A DNA stretch of 64,000 nucleotides. Origin: Ancrocorticia sp047501485. Its GTDB lineage: Bacteria; Actinomycetota; Actinomycetes; Actinomycetales; Actinomycetaceae. The notes beneath the pieces are model-generated. The model was not told where the DNA came from. It worked only from the letters and a program-made list of their open reading frames with translations, and searched no databases. Each line of letters starts with the position of its first letter. Within the stretch, counting starts at the first letter, position 1. The stretch covers positions 1 through 64,000 of the forward strand of contig JAZDRN010000004.1 in the NCBI GenBank assembly GCA_047501485.1, given 5' to 3'. Made by a program: the position numbers and the translations under genes. Below are positions 42,381 to 50,811 of the stretch, in pieces.

Positions 42381-43904
42381 GTGAAGAGCTCCGTCGAGAT
42401 TCTCGAGCCCACCAAGGTCAAGGTGACCATTGAGGTGCCGTTCGAGGAGTTCAAACCTGCAATCGAGCGTTCCGCCAAGGAAATCGCCAAGCAGGTCAAC
42501 ATTCCCGGCTTCCGCAAGGGCCGCGTCCCGGCCCGCGTGCTGGAGGCCCAGATCGGCCGTGGCGCCATTGTTGAGGATGCGGTCAACAATTCTCTCGATG
42601 GCTACTATTCCGAAGCCATTCAGTCCAACGGTCTCGTTCCGATGTCCCGCCCCGAGGTGGACGTCACCAGCGTCCCCGTCGAGCGTGGCGATGAGTCCGC
42701 TCTGACCTTCACGGTCGCGGTCGAGGTTCGCCCCGAGATCGTTATTCCCGATCCTGCCGGTATCACCCTCACCGTCGATACCGTCTCCGTGTCCGACGAC
42801 GACGTCGAAGAGCGCCTCACCTCCCTTCGTGAGCGCTTCGGCACCCTCAAGGATGTGGATCGCACCGCCGCCGATCGCGACTTCGTGACCATCGACATGG
42901 TCGCCAAGATCGGCGATGAGGAGATCGATTCGGTTTCCGGTGTCTCCTACCAGATCGGCGCCGGCAACATGATCGACGGCATCGATGAGGCCCTCGTCGG
43001 TATGAGTGCGGGCGAGACCAAGACCTTCTCCACGACGATTGCCGGCGGCGATCATGAGGGTGAGGCCGGGGATGTCACGGTCACCGTAGAGAACGTCAAG
43101 GAGCAGGAGCTTCCTGAGGCCGACGACGACTTCGCCCAGCTTGCCTCCGAGTTCGACACCATCGACGAGCTGCGTGAGGATCTCAAGGAGCAGGTCGCCA
43201 AGGACAAGGGCAACAACCAGGTCTACGCCGCTCGCGATCAGCTCCTCGAGTCGCTGCGCGAGGCCGTCGATTTCCCGCTGCCCGCCTCTGTGGTGGACGA
43301 AGAGGTCGCGCGCCACCTGGAGCAGGAGGGCAAGTCCTCCGACGATCCGCACGGTGAAGAGGTCCGCGAGGATGTCAAGTCGATGCTCAAGGACCAGCTC
43401 ATGCTGGACAAGCTCTCCGAGTCCTTCCAGGTCGACGTCGAGCAGAACGAGCTCTTCAACTTCCTGTTCGAGCAGGCCCAGGCCTACGGCATGGACCCGA
43501 ACCAGTTCATTCAGGCCGCTGCGCAGACGAACCAGCTCTCCGCTTTCGCGGGCGAGCTCTCGCGCGGCAAGGCACTGATCTCCGCTCTGCGTCTGGCCAA
43601 GGTCGTGGACAGTGAAGGAAATGAGGTCAACGTGACTGAGGTTGTGGGCGAGGCCCCCGAGAACGAAGTGACTCCCGATTTCTCCGCGCAGCCCGCCGCT
43701 ACGGCTGCCCCGACTGCGGAGACCGCCGAGTCGAAGACCGATACCTCCTCGGAGGCCGAGGCGCTCTTCGATCCCGCGACCGCCAAGGTCGACGAGGTCC
43801 TCGCCTATGCGGCCAACGTCGATGAGGCCGAGCGTGCTCGCATCCTCGAGGCCGAGAAGGCCGGCAAGGCTCGCAAGAGCCTCATCGCCAAGCTCGAAGC
43901 CTGA
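42381..43904 (+). CDS. tig: trigger factor
   Basis: A 507-residue ribosome-associated chaperone and peptidyl-prolyl isomerase. The ribosome-binding signature is GFRKGRVP (residues ~44-51); the FKBP-type domain spans about 150-240 and the helical C-domain follows. Compared with E. coli (432 residues) it has an added C-terminal tail of about 75 residues: a Pro/Ala/Thr/Glu linker and then a predicted helical ALFDPATAKVDEVLAYAANVDEAERARILEAE segment. GTG start; GGAGAA upstream. Lies upstream of clpP1P2-clpX, the usual bacterial order, though a scaffold gap interrupts here. Confidence 0.95.
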   Translation: MKSSVEILEPTKVKVTIEVPFEEFKPAIERSAKEIAKQVNIPGFRKGRVPARVLEAQIGRGAIVEDAVNNSLDGYYSEAIQSNGLVPMSRPEVDVTSVPVERGDESALTFTVAVEVRPEIVIPDPAGITLTVDTVSVSDDDVEERLTSLRERFGTLKDVDRTAADRDFVTIDMVAKIGDEEIDSVSGVSYQIGAGNMIDGIDEALVGMSAGETKTFSTTIAGGDHEGEAGDVTVTVENVKEQELPEADDDFAQLASEFDTIDELREDLKEQVAKDKGNNQVYAARDQLLESLREAVDFPLPASVVDEEVARHLEQEGKSSDDPHGEEVREDVKSMLKDQLMLDKLSESFQVDVEQNELFNFLFEQAQAYGMDPNQFIQAAAQTNQLSAFAGELSRGKALISALRLAKVVDSEGNEVNVTEVVGEAPENEVTPDFSAQPAATAAPTAETAESKTDTSSEAEALFDPATAKVDEVLAYAANVDEAERARILEAEKAGKARKSLIAKLEA

Positions 43905-43928
43905 GGCGAGCCGAACAACTGACAATGA

Positions 43929-43964
43929 GTGAGGGAGGGGCGAACACCGATCGGTGTTCGCCCC
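43929..43964 (+). terminator. terminator of tig (at assembly break)
   Basis: A 28-base palindrome GGGGCGAACACCGA / TCGGTGTTCGCCCC (43937-43964). Together with the bases after the adapter (44057-44075, GTGTTCGCCCCTCCCTCAC), which complement 43929-43947, the true stem is probably 22 bases. Confidence 0.75.
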
Positions 43965-43972
43965 GACCACCC

Positions 43973-43978
43973 NNNNNN
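43973..43978. other. assembly gap (6 N)
   Basis: Six N bases; flanking bases 43965-44022 are low-complexity C-rich and resemble a degraded sequencing adapter. Confidence 0.95.
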
Positions 43979-44012
43979 GAATAAATAACACCCCCACCCC
44001 CCAACCCGAGAT

Positions 44013-44056
44013 TCCAAGAATTGTCTCGTGGGCTCGGAGATGTGTATAAGAGACAG
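44013..44056. other. uncut Illumina/Nextera adapter
   Basis: Bases 44023-44056 are the complete 34-base Nextera read-2 transposase adapter, ending in the mosaic end AGATGTGTATAAGAGACAG. It is preceded by CGAGAT plus ten bases in the position of an i7 index. This is artificial sequence left in the assembly. Confidence 0.95.
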
Positions 44057-44369
44057 GTGTTCGCCCCTCCCTCACGTCTTATAGGCGGCCCGACACCTTC
44101 GGGGAGAAGAGAGATTGCCGGGAAAACAGCCGGGGAGTATTTTCCGTGCTGCCTCCTGGTGGGGCCGAGCACTCTGTCTTCAGGCAATCCGGGGAGGGGT
44201 GCGCCCGGTGTTGAAATCAAAAGGCCTGGTCGCAATACATTAGTTTATGTGTTATAATTCACAGCATCAAGAATAGTCATACAGGTAGCCGTTGAGAAAC
44301 TTATAGTCAACGATACAAGGTCTTTCGTATCTCTGATGGCCTTTGTTCATCTCTTGGAAAGGACTATTC

Positions 44370-44780
44370 ATGAGATCGAAGCGCCTGTATCGACAAATTG
44401 GTCTTGGAGTTTGTGGAGTTCTTCAAGTAGTCATTCCAATAATTGCCGCGGTTTTCTACGTGGACACGTTGGTCCCGGCATACCTACTTGGTTCCAGTTC
44501 TTCTTCCATTGCAGTTTTTCTTTGCTGCCTCGGGGTTATCTGTGGGCTAGGTATCGTTGTGTTTCTTCGACAATCGCTCGCTCTGTCAGGTCGAGACAAA
44601 AGAGTCCTGCTCATCTGCTTGTGTGTCCTCGAAGTAGCTCTGGCTTTCGTAATTCTTAAGTTCCTGTGGGCTCCGAGCCCAGAGAGCCTCTTGTTTGTGC
44701 TTCCTCTATGGTTCTGCGCGCTAGTTGGCCAGCTCGGCTCGCTCGCAATCCGTACAGCGCGAGAAGACAAGGATTCGTAG
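44370..44780 (+). CDS. hypothetical membrane protein, AT-richer
   Basis: A 136-residue protein with four hydrophobic segments (about 10-30, 45-65, 77-95 and 105-125) and charged ends. AAGGA lies about eight bases before the ATG. Codon use and base composition are visibly less GC-rich than the neighbouring genes, which suggests horizontal origin or a fast-evolving gene. I do not recognise a family. It sits between the scaffold join and the satellite repeat, so its true genome context is uncertain. Confidence 0.6.
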   Translation: MRSKRLYRQIGLGVCGVLQVVIPIIAAVFYVDTLVPAYLLGSSSSSIAVFLCCLGVICGLGIVVFLRQSLALSGRDKRVLLICLCVLEVALAFVILKFLWAPSPESLLFVLPLWFCALVGQLGSLAIRTAREDKDS

Positions 44781-44887
44781 AGCTCACCCGTCTCTGGCGG
44801 CGGTTGGTCCAGCGGACGTTGCCGTCGCGACGTGAATGCGAGGTCGTGTCGTCGGTGCGGCATCTGTTTCGTCGGTCAGCCGACATC

Positions 44888-44985
44888 NNNNNNNNNNNNN
44901 NNNNNNNNNNNNNNNNNNNNNNNNNNNNNNNNNNNNNNNNNNNNNNNNNNNNNNNNNNNNNNNNNNNNNNNNNNNNNNNNNNNNN
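44888..44985. other. assembly gap (98 N)
   Basis: The gap lies inside the 75-bp tandem repeat, so the copy number is unresolved. Confidence 0.98.
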
Positions 44986-45188
44986 TCCTGGCCCTCACCC
45001 ACGTGTGCAAGCACCCGCGCCTCGGGCTGCGTCGTCGTGCCCCGGTGGGGTCAGCCGACATCCTGGCCCTCACCCACGTGTGCAAGCACCCGCGCCTCGG
45101 GCTGCGTCGTCGTGCCCCGGTGGGGTCAGCCGACATCCTGGCCCTCACCCACGTGTGCAAGCACCCGCGCCTCGGGCTGCGTCGTCGT
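44986..45188. repeat. 75-bp tandem satellite
   Basis: Identical 75-base units begin at 44986 and 45061, and a third, cut after 53 bases, at 45136. A short piece of the unit (GGTCAGCCGACATC) lies left of the N run. The unit length is a multiple of three so several frames stay open, but none has a start with a ribosome site. It ends about 170 bases before clpP1. Confidence 0.9.
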
Positions 45189-45360
45189 CAAATGAAAACT
45201 GTGCCGGCAATACTCTCAGCGAACGGCTTCGTGCCCAAAGCGAAAAAGGGGCTCCCCGCCATGAAACGGTTGGCAGCACACGCTAAGGTCGTGGTTATGA
45301 AAGTCCGGGGATTGCCTCGGAGCACCCCGGGTTGTTGACCCGGCTGAGGAAGGACACAAC

Positions 45361-45975
45361 GTGAGCATCATGCCGCAGTTGGCTGGCGAAGAGAAGCAGG
45401 GCTTCGGCCTGGGCGACTCCGTCTACAATCGACTCCTCAAGGAGCGCATCATCTGGCTCGGAACCGAGGTTCGGGACGAGAACTCGAATATCATCTGCGC
45501 GCAGTTGATGCTGCTGGCCGCAGAGGATCCTGACAAGGACATCTTCCTGTACATCAATTCGCCCGGAGGCTCTATCACCGCGGGCATGGCCATCTACGAC
45601 ACCATGCAGTACGTCAAGCCCGACGTGGTCACCGTGGGTCTGGGAATGTGCGCCTCGATGGGCCAGTTCCTGCTGTCGTCCGGCGCGAAGGGCAAGCGCT
45701 TCCTGACCCCGCACACCCGCGTTCTCATGCACCAGCCGCTGGGTGGAGCAGGTGGCCGCGCCTCCGAGATTCGTATCAACGCGGATCTGATCCTGGGAAT
45801 GAAGGAAGAGCTGTCCCGCATCACGGCTGCCAACACCGGCAAGTCCGTTGAGCAGATCATCGAGGATTCCGATCGCGATCACTGGTTCACCTCGCAGGAA
45901 GCACTCGAGTACGGCTTCGTGGACCACATCATCGCCAACGCCGAGTCCCTCAACATCGGTTCGAGCCAGGAGTAA
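45361..45975 (+). CDS. clpP1: ATP-dependent Clp protease proteolytic subunit 1
   Basis: A 204-residue ClpP with Ser99 (GMCASMGQ), His124 (LMHQPLGG) and Asp173 (DRDHWFTS) forming the triad. In actinobacteria ClpP1 and ClpP2 form a mixed tetradecamer of two rings that is fed by ClpX or ClpC1. GTG start; AGGAAGGA a few bases upstream. The next gene clpP2 begins three bases after the stop, so the two are co-translated. ClgR-like control is possible but only weakly supported (see findings). Confidence 0.96.
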   Translation: MSIMPQLAGEEKQGFGLGDSVYNRLLKERIIWLGTEVRDENSNIICAQLMLLAAEDPDKDIFLYINSPGGSITAGMAIYDTMQYVKPDVVTVGLGMCASMGQFLLSSGAKGKRFLTPHTRVLMHQPLGGAGGRASEIRINADLILGMKEELSRITAANTGKSVEQIIEDSDRDHWFTSQEALEYGFVDHIIANAESLNIGSSQE

Positions 45976-45978
45976 AGA

Positions 45979-46680
45979 ATGACGATCAATTTCAACGCTG
46001 TGGGATCCGCGGCCCAGCTCTCGGGCGGAATGGCCGCTCCCGGCGGGACGGCTCCGGCGATGCCCACGTCGCGATACATCCTGCCGAACTTCGAGGAGCG
46101 CACGCCTTACGGCTACAAGCGTCAAGATCCCTACGCCAAACTGTTCGAGGACCGCATCATCTTCCTCGGCGTACAGGTCGACGATGCATCGGCCGACGAC
46201 GTCATGGCCCAGCTTCTCGTCCTGGAATCCCAGGATCCCGATTCGCCGATCACCATGTACATCAACTCGCCCGGCGGATCCTTCACGGCGCTGACGGCCA
46301 TCTACGACACCATGCAGTACATCAAGCCGCAGATCCAGACGGTATGCCTAGGGCAGGCTGCCTCTGCCGCCGCCGTGCTGCTTGCCGCCGGTTCGCCGGG
46401 ACGGCGTCTTGCCCTGCCCAACGCGCGCGTGCTGATTCATCAGCCGGCGATGGAGGGCATGCAGGGGCAGGCGTCCGACATCGCGATCGTGGCCGATGAG
46501 CTCGACCGCATGAACACCTGGCTCTGTGAGACGCTCGCGGCTCACTCCAATGGACGGAAGACCGCCGAGGAGGTCGAGCGCGACATTGAGCGTGACAAGA
46601 TCCTCACGGCGGCCGGAGCCAAGGAGTACGGCATCGTGGACGAGGTCCTCGTCTCCCGCAAGGGCCAGCCGCAGAAGTGA
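45979..46680 (+). CDS. clpP2: ATP-dependent Clp protease proteolytic subunit 2
   Basis: A 233-residue ClpP with triad Ser129 (GQAASAAA), His154 (LIHQPAME) and Asp206 (ERDKILTA). The N-terminus carries about 30 extra Gly/Ala/Pro residues before SRYILPNFEERT, comparable to the propeptide removed in actinobacterial ClpP2. It pairs with ClpP1 in the protease core. A terminator hairpin follows, and clpX has its own leader 267 bases downstream. Confidence 0.96.
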   Translation: MTINFNAVGSAAQLSGGMAAPGGTAPAMPTSRYILPNFEERTPYGYKRQDPYAKLFEDRIIFLGVQVDDASADDVMAQLLVLESQDPDSPITMYINSPGGSFTALTAIYDTMQYIKPQIQTVCLGQAASAAAVLLAAGSPGRRLALPNARVLIHQPAMEGMQGQASDIAIVADELDRMNTWLCETLAAHSNGRKTAEEVERDIERDKILTAAGAKEYGIVDEVLVSRKGQPQK

Positions 46681-46689
46681 CGTGGACCG

Positions 46690-46730
46690 GGGCCGGTCTT
46701 TCGGAGAGAATCCGGGGGACCGGCCCTTTC
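46690..46730 (+). terminator. terminator after clpP2
   Basis: Nine-base stem GGGCCGGTC / GACCGGCCC around a 19-base loop, then CTTTCCC. Confidence 0.7.
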
Positions 46731-46947
46731 CCGTCCTCTTCATCCCCTGTCGGTTCGACACACGTTCGACGTGAGAACCGTGCAGTGAACCGTGGAGTCC
46801 TGTCCGACGGCTTATGCACAGAGCCGCGCTGTTTCGAAAATCAGTTCCCCATTGGCCGGCGGCATGGGCGCGTAAAGATGCTCGTGCCCGAGCAAGGAGT
46901 ATAGGCTGTGACAGTGCAGGTCACGCAATGTTACCGAGGGAGTTCTC

Positions 46948-48222
<1,275 letters not shown>

Positions 48223-48275
48223 CAACTCGTCCGCGTCACCCGCGAATGACGCCCCTGCGACCGGGCGAGGAGGTT

Positions 48276-48307
48276 TCGCGCGCGCTGGGCACTTCCGGCG
48301 CGCGCGA
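48276..48307 (+). terminator. terminator after clpX
   Basis: Ten-base stem TCGCGCGCGC / GCGCGCGCGA with a 12-base loop, no T run. Confidence 0.6.
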
Positions 48308-48383
48308 TGATGCCTGTTGAGACATCCGGTGCCGAAAGCACGGGCTGGGCTAACCTGAGGGAACCCTAGCGAGAGGACCAGCC

Positions 48384-48692
48384 ATGGCAGAGATTCCCGC
48401 CGAACTAGAGTCTTACCGGCGCACCATCGACAATCTCGATGCTGCCCTGGTGCACATCCTGGCCGAGCGTTTTCGCTGCACGCAGCAGGTGGGGTTCCTG
48501 AAGGCCGCGTATGACCTGCCGGCCTCGGATCCGTTGCGCGAAGAGCGGCAGATCGAGCGCCTGCGTGAGCTCGCTCTGGAGGCAGGGCTCGATCCGATCT
48601 TCGCGGAGAAGTTCCTCAAGTTCATCGTTGCCGAGGTCATTCAGCATCACGAGGAGATCGCGGCGAACCTCCAGGACGAACCCGAGGCCTGA
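48384..48692 (+). CDS. aroQ: chorismate mutase, AroQ type
   Basis: A 102-residue all-helical chorismate mutase converting chorismate to prephenate for phenylalanine and tyrosine. Conserved features: YRRTIDNLDAALVHILAERF (first helix, with Arg and Asp), VGFLKAA with the substrate Lys, and DPLREERQIERL. It is the free monofunctional form common in actinobacteria, where activity often needs a DAHP synthase partner. The start has GAGAGGACC upstream. The stop lies 46 bases from the stop of the convergent acyl-CoA ligase gene. Confidence 0.9.
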   Translation: MAEIPAELESYRRTIDNLDAALVHILAERFRCTQQVGFLKAAYDLPASDPLREERQIERLRELALEAGLDPIFAEKFLKFIVAEVIQHHEEIAANLQDEPEA

Positions 48693-48738
48693 ACGCGATC
48701 CCCCGTGATTGAGCGAGACGCTGGGAACGCGCCTGCCG

Positions 48739-50556
48739 TTACTTCTCGTACAACCTGTCGATCGTGTCCGCGAAGTCCTGAATGACCAGTTTCCTCTTCA
48801 CTTTCAGGGAAGGGGTGAGATAGTCGTTGGCCGTGGTGAAATCGATGGGAAGGACCGTGAACTTTCTGATCGACTCAGCCCGGGAAACCGCCTCGTTCGC
48901 GCGCTTGATGCCGCGGTCGATAGAGGCCAGCACCTGGGGGTCGGAGGCGGCGTCGGTCGCGGACATAGGTTCCAGACCGTGGTTCTTCAACCACGCGGGA
49001 AGCATCTCCGAGTCCAGCGTGACCAACGCGCCGATGAACGGGCGCTGATCTCCCACGACGACGACCTGTGAGACGAGCGGGTGCCCGCGCAGGCGATCCT
49101 CCAGGATGGCGGGCGCGACGTTCTTGCCACCGGCGGTCACGATGAGTTCCTTCTTGCGTCCGGTGATCCAGACGAAATCGTCGTCGTCGATATGACCGAG
49201 ATCTCCCGTGCGAAGCCAGCCATCCTCGGTGAAGATCTCCTCGGTCGCGGCCTCGTTGTTCTGGTAGCCCATGAACACGTGGTCGCCCTTGACGAGGATC
49301 TCGCCGTCCTCGTCAATCGAGACTCGGCAACTCGGATAGGCCCGGCCCACGGAGCCGACCTTGATGTTTCCCGGTACGTTGACGCAGGTCGGGGCGGAGG
49401 TCTCGGTCAACCCGTAGCCTTCGTAGATGGTGATGCCGACGCCGCGGAAGAAGTGGCCGAGACGTTCGCCCAATGGAGCGCCACCGGAGACAGCATTCTT
49501 GAGATCGCCGCCGGTGATCGCGCGTAACTGCTGGTAGACAAGCCGATCGCCCAGAGCGTGTTGGGCTTTGAGCGCCGCCGAAGGGCCCTCGTCAGTATCC
49601 AGTGCGCGCGAGTAGTTGATGGCCACCTTGGCGAAGCGGCGGAAAAGCTTGAGTTTGAAGCCGTGCCCCGCCTTGGCGTCCGCGGCGTTGTATATCTTCT
49701 CGAAGACGCGCGGCACCGCCAGCACGTACGTGGGCTTGAAGGTTTGCATATCCGTCACCAAGTTCTTGGTGTCGGGGGAGTAACCGATGATGTTGCCGGC
49801 ATAGAGTGCGACAAGGTTGATGAACCGCGCGAAGACGTGCGCCATGGGGAGGAAGAGCAGCGTGCGCTGCTTGCCGGCCACGATATTCGCGAGGTCGTCG
49901 TCGAGCGGGCCGTTGATGGCCACCGAGAGCAGGTTACGGTGAGAGAGCCTCACTCCCTTCGGCTGGCCAGTCGTCCCGGAGGTGTAGATGATCGTGGCCA
50001 GATCGTCCGCGTGGATAGCGTCAATGCGGCGATCGATCTCGGGATCGTCGGTTTCCGAACCCAGGGCGGAGATCTTGCCCTGGGCGTCGTCCTCCATGAC
50101 GAAGATCTGCTCGAAGAAATCGAATTCTTGCTGCAGCGGCGCGAGAACCGCGGCCATCTGGGCCGTCTCGGCGACGGCGAAGCGGATACGGGAATCTTCG
50201 ACGATCCACCGCGCCTGGTCGGTGGAGTCGGTCTCGTAGATCGGGATCCCCTGTGCACCGACAGACCAGATCGCCAGGTCGAAGAGAGTGAACTCGTAGC
50301 GGGTGTGACTCATGATCGCGATGTGATCGCCCGGTTCCACCCCCATTGCAACGAGGCCGCGCGCCACCGCGCGATACTCCGCTTCAAACTGACGCCACTG
50401 AACGGGAACCCAGGTGTTGATGGATGACTTGCGCTCGATCACCACATGGCGCGGCTTATCGCGGGCGATTTTACGGAATACCCACGGAATGCTCATCTCG
50501 TCAGTGATGGAAATCTTACCGGGGACGAAGGAGACTCGGCGTTCGATCGAGTTCAT
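48739..50556 (-). CDS. fadD: long-chain fatty acid-CoA ligase
   Basis: A 605-residue adenylate-forming enzyme. The P-loop-like motif IIYTSGTTGQPKGVRLSH, the aromatic motif YEGYGLTETSAPTCVN, WLRTGDLGHID and the C-terminal GRKKELIVTAGGKNVAP with its lysine are all intact. This matches the FadD15/AMP-forming long-chain ligase branch found in actinobacteria, which activates fatty acids with ATP and CoA. No clear ribosome site precedes the ATG; initiation may be leaderless or weak. Monocistronic and convergent with aroQ. Confidence 0.92.
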   Translation of the reverse strand: MNSIERRVSFVPGKISITDEMSIPWVFRKIARDKPRHVVIERKSSINTWVPVQWRQFEAEYRAVARGLVAMGVEPGDHIAIMSHTRYEFTLFDLAIWSVGAQGIPIYETDSTDQARWIVEDSRIRFAVAETAQMAAVLAPLQQEFDFFEQIFVMEDDAQGKISALGSETDDPEIDRRIDAIHADDLATIIYTSGTTGQPKGVRLSHRNLLSVAINGPLDDDLANIVAGKQRTLLFLPMAHVFARFINLVALYAGNIIGYSPDTKNLVTDMQTFKPTYVLAVPRVFEKIYNAADAKAGHGFKLKLFRRFAKVAINYSRALDTDEGPSAALKAQHALGDRLVYQQLRAITGGDLKNAVSGGAPLGERLGHFFRGVGITIYEGYGLTETSAPTCVNVPGNIKVGSVGRAYPSCRVSIDEDGEILVKGDHVFMGYQNNEAATEEIFTEDGWLRTGDLGHIDDDDFVWITGRKKELIVTAGGKNVAPAILEDRLRGHPLVSQVVVVGDQRPFIGALVTLDSEMLPAWLKNHGLEPMSATDAASDPQVLASIDRGIKRANEAVSRAESIRKFTVLPIDFTTANDYLTPSLKVKRKLVIQDFADTIDRLYEK

Positions 50557-50703
50557 CTGGGGGTGTCACAGCCTCTCATGAATAACTTTTCGGCGCAGCA
50601 GGACCAAAGGCCCCTTCCGCGCTTCCTTGGCTGACTCTATCGCACCCCGGGCGCCCACAGCACAGCGATTGGCTCTCGGGATGGAGAGGGATGGAGATCG
50701 AAG

Positions 50704-50735
50704 TTGGGGCGAGAGCCTCCAAGGTCTCGCCCCAA
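50704..50735 (-). terminator. terminator of valS
   Basis: Eleven-base stem TTGGGGCGAGA / TCTCGCCCCAA with a ten-base loop, 77 bases past the valS stop. Confidence 0.8.
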
Positions 50736-50811
50736 CCCGTTGTCCTCAGCACTTCTCGGCGGTTGTACGTTGAGCGTCCGTGTAGTTGGCCCGCGCCGTC
50801 GGTGCCAGCCG

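Noticed and set aside
44986..45188. Possible CRISPR array
   Set aside because: All 75 bases of each unit are identical, so there are no variable spacers; no cas gene is nearby.
44666..45286. Forward frame running through the N gap and satellite
   Set aside because: Spans unknown bases and is composed of repeat translation only.
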